A DNA stretch of 64,000 nt from Crocodylus rhombifer (Eukaryota > Chordata > Crocodylia > Crocodylidae). Each line of letters starts with the position of its first letter. Position 1 is the stretch's first letter. The stretch spans positions 1,152,380-1,216,379 of the forward strand of contig JAVSML010025538.1 of assembly GCA_038503035.1 (NCBI GenBank), read 5' to 3'. Of the stretch, positions 23,491 to 35,243 are shown piece after piece. The position numbers and the translations under genes are program-made. The notes beneath the pieces are model-generated. The model was not told the origin of the DNA and searched no databases. It saw nothing but the letters and a program-made list of their open reading frames with translations.

Positions 23491-24261
23491 AAATCTCTTA
23501 CATAGTATTCAAAAAAAGAAAAAGGAAGAGAAAAGAAAACTTTAAATCTAAAGTTTTCATTTTGAGTTTTCCTTGTCCTCTAATATATTTTTGAGCATCA
23601 GATTTTAGATTTTAACCTACTTAGTTCAAACAAAGTAAGTTCCATTTGAGTTCCTAACTTTTCCATTAAAAATAGAAGGCTGAGCATGTTATGGATAGGA
23701 ATAAGACTATACATGTAAAAGCTTAAAGACCAAACCACCCCCCCCAGAAAAAAAAAACCAACCAAAAAACAAACAAACTAAAAAACAAAAACCCAAAAGA
23801 TGAGCCTTTCCATGGTTTTGTTCAAAACAGCATGAAATCTTAAAGAACTTTCCAGGAGCACTGGCAATATTCACTATAACAATAATAGTAACAACATCTT
23901 TCATCCAAAAGTAATGTTATTTTCGCTCCATGTAAAGATGTGCAAAAATCAAACAGATGCTGCAGTCTCCAATGATTATGCCATGATAAGTGTTATGATG
24001 AGTGTGTTGGAAAACTGTGACCAGGCATAATGATTAAAATAATACCAAGATGGGTACATAGAGAACAGAACAATTTTTCTGCAGATGTACCATGCATAAT
24101 CTATTGAGGACCAAACACAGAGCTGTTCACTTCTGTTTGTTCAACTGCTCTGAAATGTATTTGATGTTCAACTTGATGAAATGGGCAAGTTGTTCCTGGC
24201 AGTTTGGACAGTCACCATTCATAGACAGTATGATTTTGATGATACTGCTCAGTACTGAGCT
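23491..24261. other. AT-rich DNA with A-rich simple sequence
   Basis: Includes A/AAAC-rich low complexity at about 23740-23800. Nothing else recognised. Confidence 0.5.
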
Positions 24262-24460
24262 TTGTGGTTAACACAGGCAACTGGGAGTTGGGACTCCCAG
24301 GCTCTGATTGCAGTTCTGCCACAGAACTTGTAGTGCAAATTATTTAACCTCTATATGCTGCACTTCCTTTCATTTCTAAAATGAGCAAATATATTCAGCA
24401 CTATATATTCAGGGTTGCTGTGAAGCTCAAGCTCAGCTAATGTTTCTGAATTGCTTTCTG
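24262..24460 (+). repeat. MIR-type SINE, nearly full length
   Basis: The MIR order is preserved: GTGGTTAACACAGGC, GGGACTCCCAGGCTCTGATT, a CAGTTCTGCCAC block, TTATTTAACCTCTATATGCT, TTTCTAAAATGAGCAAATAT and GGGTTGCTGTGAAGCTCAAG. This is the best-preserved MIR in the window. Confidence 0.8.
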
Positions 24461-27111
24461 ATCCCGTGATGGAAGCATTATTTTGATAATGTATTTCTCT
24501 AAAATCAGAGGATTAACTCTAGGAGTAAGATGCTTGTGTGTTTGCTACTATTCACTTACAATAGGAGATGTACGGTTGGACTGTGAGTTTTATTCTGTGA
24601 ATATTTTATCTAGTTCTTGAACGTTTGATTGGTAAGCCCAGAAAAACAACTTCAGTTTATTAACAGGTCAGATGATATTAAAAAGTAAAGATTCCCTGAG
24701 ATTACCAAGACCTGCTTATTTATTGTGACATAATCATTGGTTTGAAGTGGATAAATCTTGTACAGGCTAGCAGTGTAATATTACTATCAGCATTATCATT
24801 ATTATTAACATTGTTGTTACTAATTGCAACAACAACAATAATAATGGAATTTAGCTGATGCCAAGAAGGTAAGACATCCTATAAAAACATATTTTATAGA
24901 ATCATATGCAAAAACAGGAATTGCCATTGGGCCTTTATGCCAAATACTGAAAACAGTTTACTATGACAGAGCTATGACTCCTTTTCCTTGACCAGAGAAA
25001 AGACCTCGATAGATAATGGGATTGCCCAACTGTGTTTGGGGAGGGCAGAATTTCTTCAGACCACAAAGTCTTACAAGTATCACTAGCCTTGCAGCACATG
25101 TAATGGAAAAATGAGGATTTTCTATATCTGTCGCTATGAAAAGAACAGATATTTTTGTGGCTTGAGTGCTATTTCCACCACTCTGTCATCAAAGCACAGA
25201 AGGTATCTTCCCCAATTCCCTTGGATCCACTTTGTGCTGAGCCACATTACTGAGCAGGGATAGAAAAGAATTTGTCCCACAAACTAGCGAATGATGAAGT
25301 CATTACCCTAGAGCACTGGCATTGAAAAACACAGGTTCAGGCGTTGTGCTAAGTCATGATATTCTCTCTTCTAGTACATTTTTAGGCGTATACTATATTT
25401 ATGAGAAGCCAGTGTAGTACATGTCTCTTAATGAAAATGTATAAACTTATTCTGATATCTGTTTTTGGATTTCTGGAAGAGAGAAAACTACAACAGACTG
25501 ATAGATTCTGTAATCATCTGGTAATAATTTGATACACTCTGTATTATACTAATAATTTGACATTTAAAATTATTTACAAACCAATTGAAAAATAACTACT
25601 GGTAAGATCTATTGCCTTTTAATAGTCTTGCAAACAACCTAGCGTACTGTCATCAATCTACTCATAACATTTTAAATGGTTTATAGTGTTAATTATAGTC
25701 TCAGATAAGATTTTATTCTTTTGGTTAACTGCAAAAATGTATATTGTTTAATGTATTCAGAAAGCAAAGATGGAAATTTTTTCATTGTCTTTTTCCCTTC
25801 ACAGCTCCTTCAGTGGGATCTGTCAAATATTTTTGCAGCATATGTTTAATCCTAGGGCTTTCAGATACAGCTTGTTACCCCCTTTCTACTTCAACACAGT
25901 TTCGTGATGCATTCTATTTACAAGGTTGAAACTAAACTAGTCTGCTTGAAGAAGCTGAAAAGCTAACAAGCTAGTATGATTTTTTTCCACCCCCAACTTA
26001 GATTGAATTTATGTTGAGCCAGTTCACAAGTTTAGTCTGCTGTAATGGTCTAAAGAAAAGAATTCCGCACAGTATGGTAGGAAGTTTAATGTGCAATATT
26101 TTCTTTGCAGATATGGTCCAATATGATGAATAAGGAACATTCCCATATAGTTAACCTGAAATTAAAATAAATATTTTACTAGTAAAAACCATTTCAAACC
26201 ATAGAAAAGGCTGGTTAAGAAAATCAGAAATGGGGCAAAGATATTTTCTCACTAAGGTTACCAGTTCAAATGCAAGAAAGTGGTATCAGCACTGTTTCGA
26301 TGTAATAATGCTTGATGGCATCTTATATGAAATACCTTGATGCTCTCAGTCCAGTTCTCCTGAAAAGACAGTTATATTTTCCATACCACAAACCTAGTAC
26401 TGCAGTCGGTCCCTCTGATGCCACTCACAGAAGAGATACTACAAAACTGACCAGGAAATACATATAACCTTATTAAATTACCCACTAATCATCATGGTCC
26501 AGGTGAACCTTACTGACTCATTCAAAATGAAGTAGTAGTATATTGGCAGGATTCATTGGGGGAAGGGTCTACATCTCATCTTTAGGGAAGGGTGGAGTCA
26601 GAACTGGTGCTGCAATCTACTGAGGGATGGAAAGATAGTGGGACTTGAAAATGTGGTGCCCCAACATGGAAGGGATCAATCTAGAGACTGAAAAGATCTT
26701 AAGGAGACTTTGTGGAAAGGGGAAGAGGGTCCTGGGCTGCAACTGAACAAGCATGCAGTGATATAAAGTGTTCCAGAATTGAAATTTTAATTTAAAAATT
26801 AAAATGAAATGTCTAGCTCTTTAGGGTCTAAAGTTAACAAAGATGTAAACTGCAATGGTGCAATGAGATCCACATGACTTAGCAGAAAAATCTGAAACAC
26901 AGGCTCTAGGATGGGTATGAATAGCTCCAAAAGTATCCCTTTTCAGTACATCAACTCAAAGTTAAGTTTAAGTAAGCTCAAACTCAAAGAATTTATTCAA
27001 GAAGCAGAGTCCTATATTTTGTAAAGAACTGAGGTAGTGAGTGGAAGCTAGAAGAGTACTAATACCTTTTTTGGTTAACAGTGGCAAAAAAGCAGACACC
27101 AACAGGGAGAG

Positions 27112-27114
<3 letters not shown>
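24461..27114. other. Single-copy-like AT-rich DNA
   Basis: No repeat family or gene signature, apart from the trinucleotide inverted repeat at 24798-24845. Confidence 0.5.
24798..24845. repeat. ATT/GTT to AAC/AAT inverted simple repeat
   Basis: ATTATTATTAACATTGTTGT at the left pairs with AACAACAACAATAATAAT at the right across about 9 bases, giving a possible hairpin. Confidence 0.7.
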
Positions 27115-27155
<41 letters not shown>

Positions 27156-27174
27156 CGTGTGTGCACGCGCACAT
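27115..27174 (+). repeat. (TG)n microsatellite with a GC-alternating tail
   Basis: About 26 TG units, then GCGCGCGTGCGTGTGTGCACGCGCACAT-like alternating purine-pyrimidine sequence, which is favourable for Z-DNA. It produces a spurious histidine/threonine-rich minus-strand frame. Confidence 0.95.
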
Positions 27175-28623
27175 ATAATTCAAGTTGAATTTTATCCAGA
27201 AAGAGATATATGTACAATCAGGGCTTGTAAATATTTTCTGCCTCACATAAAATATGATAGCTATTAAATGTCAAGATTTCATTTTCATTTTAACAAATAT
27301 CTCTTAATTTTTAAGATAATTTCCTAATTTATTTTTCTAACCCATATAAATAGGCAAATCTAATGTTCTGAGGCCCTCTGCTTCATGAGCATGGAATTAA
27401 CTTTCTGCCAAAAAACAACAACAAAGTGTGACTCTAATATTCCAGTGGATAGCAAATCTATCATAATCAAAGGAAAGTTTATGACACCTTGAATAACATT
27501 CTAACGCAGATAACTGCCCTGAATGCTACAACAAGAGCATTAGCAAATCTCTTCTTTACTATTTTATTTCAGTAATTATCTGTGTGATTGAAAATGCTTC
27601 CAGGTGGCTTTAGGGGTGCAAGGAGTATAGAATATAAAAGGTACACTTTTGCCTTAATAACTTTCTGCAGAAGCTTTCTAGGAGAGCTCATTTATGAGAA
27701 CACTTCAGGTACAGTATTGCTATTTCAGATTTCTACTTTTTAGATATGTGTTTTGCATGTTTTTTCCTACTTTAATTGGATGTTCTGTACCCATTGTGTG
27801 CAATGTTATAAGGAAAAAAAATCTCTTCAAGGTTCCTTTTTTTATGGACGTTTACATGTGCTGACATTTCATTCTGTGCGCTGAATGAAGCCTATATTCT
27901 ATTTGATTTGAATTCAATGAATTTGTTTAATTGTGATCATTGTTTTTGATCATCAGTCTTCACAGGAATATAGTTTCTTGTACTGACTGATCCGTAGTGA
28001 AATTTACCCAAAATGATAGTATGATGAGTGTCACATTAAAAATGAATTCCAATGAAAAAACACTTTGAAAGCTAGGAGGTTAAATGCAATCAGAAAACAA
28101 CTGTGAGGGAAGACAACCTGCAGTTGATTACTGACACTTATTCTGATGCACACTTTTAATATGCATATTTCATTTTAAGGTATGTGTTGACTTACTTAAA
28201 CTGATTATACATAAAAGGAAAATAGATTTTATTGATTAATTTTTAAGGACTTGGTAGCTCACAATCATAAGACTCACCAATTTGGTTTAGTTTCAAATCG
28301 GAAGAAATGCTATGTTGAGATTATCCAACCTCTCAAACAAACCTAAAGAAATATATTATATTGGCATCAGAACTATTAAAAAATCCAAGTGTTGCCACTT
28401 CTGTTGCAAATTTAGGTAAAGTTAGCTCTTTTAATCGTATTGTTGATTGTCTTAACAATCCACCTGATCTTGGCGTGAACCTCTTTAAAGTGTAACTTTT
28501 GAAATGAGAAGTTTGGTTCACTGAAATAGATTTTACACAATATCACTTGTGTCTAACCTAATTACACCCTGGAAATTATGAAGGGAAAGAGATTGAGAGG
28601 CATAGTTTAATGAGGTTTATCTC
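27175..28623. other. Single-copy-like AT-rich DNA
   Basis: No repeat or gene signature recognised. Confidence 0.5.
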
Positions 28624-29729
28624 CAGGGGTGGCCGTGATGGCCTTGGAGCCCCCTCAGCCCTTATCAATTTTGCTCTCTTTAGGCAATCACCCCTTCACT
28701 CGCCTGTCATACCTTGATATCTTTTAGATACAGGGAGGCTACCCCAGGGCTTCCCAAGCTTGAGCTCATGCTCTTGAACTCAGGTGTCTCCACCCTCCAT
28801 TTTAAAGGCTTATTAAGGGCTCTAACCACCCCTTTCACCATTCCCATGCCTCACAGATTACTGACACTCATTCTGTCACACCATCCCCATGCCTCAGTGT
28901 TCATTGTTGAGCTGTCTCTCTCTGTCCACATCCGGGCACTTCACCCATCTTGGCTACTCCCAAGTGCAGCCCTCCGCCCACACCCAGGCATGTCACCTAT
29001 TTGGGCTACTCCTGGGTGAAGCCTTGGGTCCCTGACCCCGATCCTGCCTCCCTGAGGCTTTGGGCCCCTGACCCTGACTCTACCCTTCTCTGGTCTGTGG
29101 GTCTTTGACCCTGTCAGTCTCTGGCAGTGGCCCTCCCTTGACCTTTGGCCCTTCCTGGGCCCCGGACCTGCTCCTAGGCCTGTTGAGATCTCCAGGCTCC
29201 CTAGCCCCAGCAATCTGTCTGTAGCCCCTCCTTGACCTCTGGCCCCTCCTAGACCCTGACACCACTCATAGGCCAGTTGAAACCACCAGGCTCAATAGCC
29301 CTGCTTGCATGTCCTAGGCTACAAGTCACTGATTGCCTCTTGCCCCTTGTGGGCTATGGGTACTAGACTCTCTTTCCTCTTATGACCCATCAGTGCTTGT
29401 CCTGCTCTTTGGCCTTGGCCCCTATCTTTTGGGTCCCAGACTCACTTGTGGGCCAGTTGAGACCATTTTACTTCCCCTTGTTTCAATCTCCAGATCCCCA
29501 GCTCCCTCAACCCAACTTATACGTTTGCCAGGAGCCAGGCTGCATGAGTTCTTCATATCTCATCTGCTAGGATCAAACTACTGCCCCAGCTCAGGCTTGG
29601 GGCTTATATCTCACAAGCCCAGTTGCCTTTTGGGTCACATGACCCTTTTTTGCCTCCCGCAGCACCTGTAGACTGCTTCCTGTATAGTCTACCTTCTCAA
29701 AGTAGCAGGAGCAACTAGCCTCCTGCTAC
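28624..29729. repeat. GC-rich degenerate tandem array, about 90-base unit
   Basis: GGCC(T/A)GTTGA(G/A)A-containing units recur at about 29179, 29271 and 29451 (spacing 92, then 180), each preceded by CCTTGACCT(T/C)TGGCCC-type sequence. The block starts CAGGGGTGGCC, like a hAT end, and finishes in a small TAGCAGGAG/CTCCTGCTA hairpin (about 29702-29729). Open frames on both strands (up to 112 codons) come from the low stop-codon density of the array. Confidence 0.55.
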
Positions 29730-30100
29730 ACATAGAAATTTTATTTTTTGAAAGGAACTTTTTGAATGAAAAAAAATAGTTCAACAGACTATGGTAAGGG
29801 TCTGGATTACCCATAATACCTGAATTTAATTTCTATAACTATGCACCCTCAGAAATATATATTACGTTCTTGATCTCTCTGAAATGATGTCAGCACTGAA
29901 AGAGTAGAAAGCTGTTGTTGCCAAAAAGTGAACATGTGCAATAAAGTGTCCCTGAAAACGTGCTACATCTCACACCATCATTACTGCAATAACAAAAATA
30001 ATAAATCTTTGCATTCAACTTCCATTAGATCCAAACATTAATTTGTAAAAATTATTAATTTATTGAACTGCCCGACACCTTTGTGATATGTGAACCATTA
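29730..30100. other. AT-rich DNA, nothing recognised
   Basis: No repeat or gene signature recognised. Confidence 0.5.
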
Positions 30101-30350
30101 GGCTAGGTACAGACATTCAAAAAGCCCAAGGTGGAATCGATCTAAATTACACCATTTTCTTTAAGCAGTATACTTTAGGTCAGCGGCAAACAGAAAAAAC
30201 ATTCACCTTCCGGTAGGGGAAGGAAACAAATCTTACTCCAGGTCCCATCATTTTAAGCCAGTCTGTGTGCGCCAAACTTCTGTTCTGTTATGGGTATATA
30301 CTGGTTTCTGATCACTGACACCACTAAACATGTAGTGTCTGTATCTGGCC
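30101..30350 (-). mobile_element. Harbinger-like MITE, copy C, with TTA target duplication
   Basis: Left end GGCTAGGTACAGACATT; right end in reverse complement GGCCAGATACAGACACT. Flanked by TTA on both sides (30098-30100 and 30351-30353), the 3-base duplication used by PIF/Harbinger transposases. It is 250 bases long with no coding capacity, and is the best-defined member of the family of copies A to F. Confidence 0.8.
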
Positions 30351-31469
30351 TTAGAGTCTCATTTGCCAAGGTACCCCCAATAAAACAATGCAGTATAGCA
30401 GAGATATAACCTAATTTTGCTGAGCCTACTTAAGCAACTAGTGTTTCACAGGAAAAAATGGAAGCACAGAGAGTTTTCTCTGCTTTCTTAAGGTAACAGC
30501 CCACATTAGGAAAAGCTGTAAAGCAAAATCTACTAGTCCCAACTTTCAGTCACTAATCTGTACTCCAGTACATGGACCCAGATGTCTTTCTTTATTCTAG
30601 AGGACAGAATTTGAATCCTGGTAAAATTTAATATTCTCACTACTAAACAGCAGAGGATAATGTCTATAATAATTAAGTGCTTGCTTGTTTGTTTAATTTA
30701 ACAGATTAATTGGTGAAATCAGATACTGAATTTCATTTAAAGCTTTTTCAGTATATATATCTTTTTATAGAATAAGTCTGAACTGCAAGACAGGAATAAA
30801 GAAAGTTATTTGGGGAGGGGGGAAATGAGAAAAAAAAAAACAATAGACAGACTGTTATCTGTCATCCAAAGGATCTTTCTGTCTAATGGAAAGATACCAC
30901 CCACATCAACAGCAGAGTTTTGTGTCCCTCAGGATATTTGTAATGCTATCCACAGATATGAAGCACATGCAAGTTTCAATAATGGTGTGGTGCTGATTTA
31001 ATTTAATGTAGACTAGAAAGGATCTCTATATTAAAGTATAACACACTAGTAAGACAATCAATAATGCAGATTTGCTTCAAGGCAAGGCAAAAGGATACTC
31101 ATACTACTCTAGGAAGCTCCTGTGGAGGAAAAGCTTTCATAAGATTTTTTTTTTTTAATCTCTTATGAAATTGACACTTGACCAGCTCCTAAAGGCACTT
31201 CAGGGACCTGAGCAATTCTCTTCAGGGATGTGAGCAATTCCCTTCCCACATCCCCATCACTTGACTACAGTGGTTGCTTCTAACACTGACACAAACGGAC
31301 TGTAAAATTTTCAGTGATAAAGAGAAACTGAGGAAAATACTATCATGGCTTTTAATTTATGTTCACCATTTCAAACAAGCTTAACTTTCTGTATGTTGAA
31401 TATTCCTTCATTCTAACTTTCATTAAGTTTTAGAAATGAGTTTGTTCCAGTGATATAAGCATGGCACAG
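30351..31469. other. Single-copy-like AT-rich DNA
   Basis: Homopolymer runs (A near 30831, T near 31146) but no repeat family or gene signature. Confidence 0.5.
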
Positions 31470-31630
31470 ATAAATTTTAATTCTGTCTCTGACGCTGATT
31501 TTCTGTACACCCGTAGGGCAAGTCACTTAACTTCTCCTTGGAGAAATGAGGATTACAATGGTTACTTACATCCCTATCACGTGTTGAGAGAATTCATATT
31601 CATAATGTGCTTTAAATATTTAAGTATTGT
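31470..31630 (+). repeat. MIR-type SINE
   Basis: AATTCTGTCTCTGACGCTGA, GGGCAAGTCACTTAACTTCT and GGAGAAATGAGGATTACAAT follow the MIR order. It falls inside a 144-codon frame (31461-31895), which is therefore not a gene. Confidence 0.75.
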
Positions 31631-31791
31631 TAATTTGATTGCTATTTCAGGTTTGTGTTTTCACACACACTCCAAACAGACTACCCTCTACAGCTCCCCC
31701 TCCTCCAGAGAAAAACTCTTTACTTCCACTTTTCAGGGATATATCTTCCTTCAGTATAGAGTCAACCAGCCAACAGCATCAAGGACTAGTT

Positions 31792-32000
31792 CAGGGGTGG
31801 CCAGCTTGAAGCACACATGCCACAAGTGCTACAGGCAGCCTGTGTGTGTGGCACATGGCAGACCGGGGGGGGACAGACATTACAGTGGCACATAGGGCAG
31901 GAAGCAGAAAGCAGAACAGCAGAGTGGGCAGGGGAAAAGGATCAAAGTGGCATGTTGGGAAGAGCGAGGGCATGCCTGCTGAAAAGGCTGGCCCTCACTG
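31792..32000 (+). mobile_element. hAT-like element, family 1, copy 3, both ends present
   Basis: Left end CAGGGGTGGCCAGCTTGAAG; right end in reverse complement CAGTGAGGGCCAGCCTTTTC. Flanking octamers GACTAGTT (31784-31791) and AGCTGGTT (32001-32008) agree at 5 of 8 positions and fit the hAT CTAG-centred target. It defines the ends for the more worn copies at 592 and 11830. Confidence 0.75.
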
Positions 32001-33409
32001 AGCTGGTTTATAAGCCCTGTATTAAAACCTGTTCCAGCTGTAGAGCCAGAGCTAAAGGATTTTACTTTAATACACATTGAGTAAACTTAGCATACCGCAG
32101 AGAAAGTTGCTCTCCAAACATTTATATACATTTCTACCCTGAACTTAATCTCTCTTCCAAATCTTGTCTTGACACTTTTCATCAGATACTATCAACTATG
32201 CCAAAATTTGGTGTGGTTTTGGGGTTCAGACTTTGATAATACAGCTCTATTTTCCCTGTAGCAAAGCCAAGGGTTATACCCAGCATTTCAGAATTGAAAG
32301 GCTAGTTCAGCAACTCAGCATGCCAACTTGTTCCAACTTCCATGAGTTTATAAAAGTACATTTCCTCAGCATGCTACACTGTATGTCTTGTTACTCCATT
32401 TGGATTATACCATGCTTTTCACTGAACAGTGCAAACAAAGAATCTAATAAATACTAAATTAGTATAACTAGTATAAAACAAAAAGACACCAGTTGAATAT
32501 GAAAATAATTAAACAAAATATGTGGAGCTTCACAGGTAAATCCACTATGCACATTGTCCCCACTTCTTCCTAAAAGGTCCTTCAACACTCTGCCATCATT
32601 ATCCTTGCAGGGGATAAAGTAAACTGACATGGACTAAAAATGAGCCTACATACCAGCAAGCTACAGCAGTGTTTAACCACTTCTTCAATGAAAGAAGCTT
32701 TGATCACTTTCTAGGAAAGAGCTATGACCTGTCCTTTAAAGAGCTTAATTTTCTCCTTTGATCTAATGAGCATTGCACTCATTAAAACTGAACCTTTGGT
32801 ATTGGTCTGTCTTATTTAATACGTAGTCATAAGAATATTGTAGAAACGGGCAAAATTGAATGCTACTCCAAAAATACTACATACTTTATCCTGGTAGCTA
32901 GATTCATGAAGTGACTGGAAAATATATCATTTAGTAGGTTCTGATGTAATGTGAAATATGCACAGACCTGACCATGTGTCCTTGGCTAGAAAGAGCCATG
33001 CTAGTTTATACTATATGAGATTTGTTCCCTAAGAACTGAAATAAAATTATCAATGCCCTCCAGATAGTAACATTTAAAAAATAAAAAAGGATTTGCACAA
33101 ATTCAAATAAATTCTTAGTATATATCCTTGTATACCTTATATCTAAGAGAATCAGAGAAGATTTAAATGAAGATTTAACAGGGCACATGACAACAGTATT
33201 TAATAATATAACTATCTAATCTTATCCACCAGTAACAACATATGCTGTGTGTAGATGAAACAAGGGAAGTGTGTGCATGATGCTTCAAAGCTGGCTAAAT
33301 TCTTTTGCACCATTTCATTGGTGTTGGTGTTTGCATGCCTTGGCAGCGTATTGTGCGCTAATTCCAGTTGCTGTAGGAAATTTGGTGGCATCATGCGGCT
33401 TAAATGACC
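32001..33409. other. Single-copy-like AT-rich DNA
   Basis: No repeat or gene signature recognised. Confidence 0.5.
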
Positions 33410-33607
33410 TGCCCACAGGCACCCAGCTCAGGAAGGAGGTCCTGGGGAGCACTGCAGCTGCAGAGCAAGGCACCGGGCTCCGTGCAGCTCCACAGCTCTG
33501 CAGGAAGCCCTGCAGGCAGCCTGACAGCAGCCTGGGGAAAGCAGGCTCCACCCAAGAAAAGCTGCGAGCCTGAACTCCCCACCCCCCAGAGCTTGCCTGT
33601 CTAGCTT
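33410..33607. repeat. GC-rich module shared with 11.4 kb
   Basis: GGCACCCAGCTCAGGAAGG, GCACTGCAGCTGCAGAG and CACCGGGCTCCGTGCAGCTC match the order of words at 11356-11440. It sits directly upstream of a CR1 3' end and may be part of one CR1-mobilised unit. Confidence 0.45.
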
Positions 33608-33777
33608 CCCTGGAACCAACTTCCAAGAGAAGTAGTCCTAGCTCCTTCCCTGGGGGTCTTCAAAGAAGGCTAGATGCTGGGGTCATTTGACCCCAGTACT
33701 CTTTCCTGCCATGGCAGGGGGTTGGACTTGGTGATCTGCTCAGGTCTCTTCTGACCCTACCAACTATGAAACTATGT
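33608..33777 (+). mobile_element. CR1 LINE 3' end fragment
   Basis: Starts with the last codons of the reverse-transcriptase frame (a WNQLPREVVLAPSLGVFK-like reading, then a frameshift and stop) and continues CTTTCCTGCCATGGCAGGGG, GTTGGACTTGGTGATCTGCT, ending in CTATGAAACTATG tail repeats. Severely 5' truncated, as is usual for CR1. Confidence 0.85.
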
Positions 33778-34092
33778 TTAATTTAGATTTTCATATATGT
33801 CTATTCTATCTTATTAAAATTGTTTAAGATAAAACAGTAGATTGATTCCTGCCTTATTTAAATTTGAAGCCTAATGTTTAAGTGTTTTTAGAGCTGGGAT
33901 TTCAGTACTTCCTACTGCAGAACAAAGTCTTATGTCCAAATTCAAATCTCATGCTGAAAACCTTCCGTAATTTTGGGGTTATCCAGATACATCTCTGGCC
34001 TAAAGACCATACAAAAGTCTTAGACCATACTAAAGTCTTAGTAAAAATGATGCCCTGGGATAACTTGTATTTTGCCCCCCTGAACCCCTAAG
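33778..34092. other. AT-rich DNA, nothing recognised
   Basis: No repeat or gene signature recognised. Confidence 0.5.
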
Positions 34093-34445
34093 ACAGTGGC
34101 ACTGTTGCACCCAGAGGCAGAGGCAAGTGGGCAGGAGCATGAGGTGCAGTTTAGTGGGGAGGCAGAGTGCCAGGCAGGCACCACTGATGCTGTGCAGGAG
34201 CAGGGTGGGTGGATTGGAGCAGTCACCACCTCACCTGCACGTGCCCGACCTGGCTCCTGCTGAGCAGTAGTTGGAGGCTGGGGGCAAGCTGAGCTGGGCA
34301 CCACCCCTCCTGCCTGGAACAGGGATCAGCTGGGGTGGGACTGGGGGAGAGCATTGCTATGAATGTGGGCTGTTCACATGTGTGCACATGTATGCATATA
34401 TGTTTGGCGCCCCCCCCCCAACCATGGTGCCCTTAAGGCTGGCTC
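34093..34445. repeat. GC-rich repeat-like block
   Basis: Sharp rise in G+C, beginning CAGTGGCACTGTTGCACCCA and ending GCCCCCCCCCCAACCATGGT, GCCCTTAAGGCTGGCTCTGC. Probably an old non-autonomous element; the termini do not pair convincingly. Confidence 0.4.
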
Positions 34446-35243
34446 TGCTCATTTAGTATATACAAGATCGGCATATATATTCATATTCAGACTTTGTTGA
34501 ATAAAAAACATTTGGATTTACCCCTTTGCTTCCAGCAGGCATTCCTCATACTCTAATTTCCTGCATCTGATTTTTTAACATTCCACAGTAAGGAAGACTT
34601 GTATGTAGATGTCTTTATTATTAAAGAATTCAAGACTCTTTTTACCCAAATGCTTGCACGTGCCTTTTCATGGTTTCAATTCTATCCTCGATTAAATAGT
34701 TGTGGCCTGTTAAAATTGTATATCTTTTTCTGTCTCTCTTTAAGATTAAGATACAGGAAATATAAACATACCCATTTTTAAATCTGAAAGGTCCCAGAAG
34801 CTGAAGATACCTTCCTTGTTTGGATTTAGGGACCTCAATCTGTAACTGGAACTTACTTCATAGCCATGGAGACAGAATGCCATATAAAGCTTTTGGCATG
34901 ATGAAAATGCACTGACTAGTGTTTAATGAACTGCCAGAATAATTCAAAGTAGTTCAAGGAATGCAGAAAAAGATCTCCGAAGTGACAGATAAGCGAAGGG
35001 CAGCATAAAAATGTGTCTGTCTCCCTATTTTAAGGTTTGTTTTAAGGCTTGTTTCCAATATGAAAACGAATTAAACAGGGAAAAAGACATTTATGAAAAC
35101 AAATCAACATTTCATTAAAACATTTTCAGCCTAGTCCCTCAGTGTGTGAATTTCTAATTGCATATATACTCTTTCCTTTACCAATTACCTGGCTGAAAAG
35201 GTATGGCTGCTAGGCTCACTGTGGAGTGGTCTGAAGGCAAATA
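34446..35243. other. AT-rich DNA, nothing recognised
   Basis: No repeat or gene signature recognised. Confidence 0.5.

Noticed and set aside
31461..31895. 144-codon frame
   Set aside because: Made of a MIR fragment joined to a hAT-like element.
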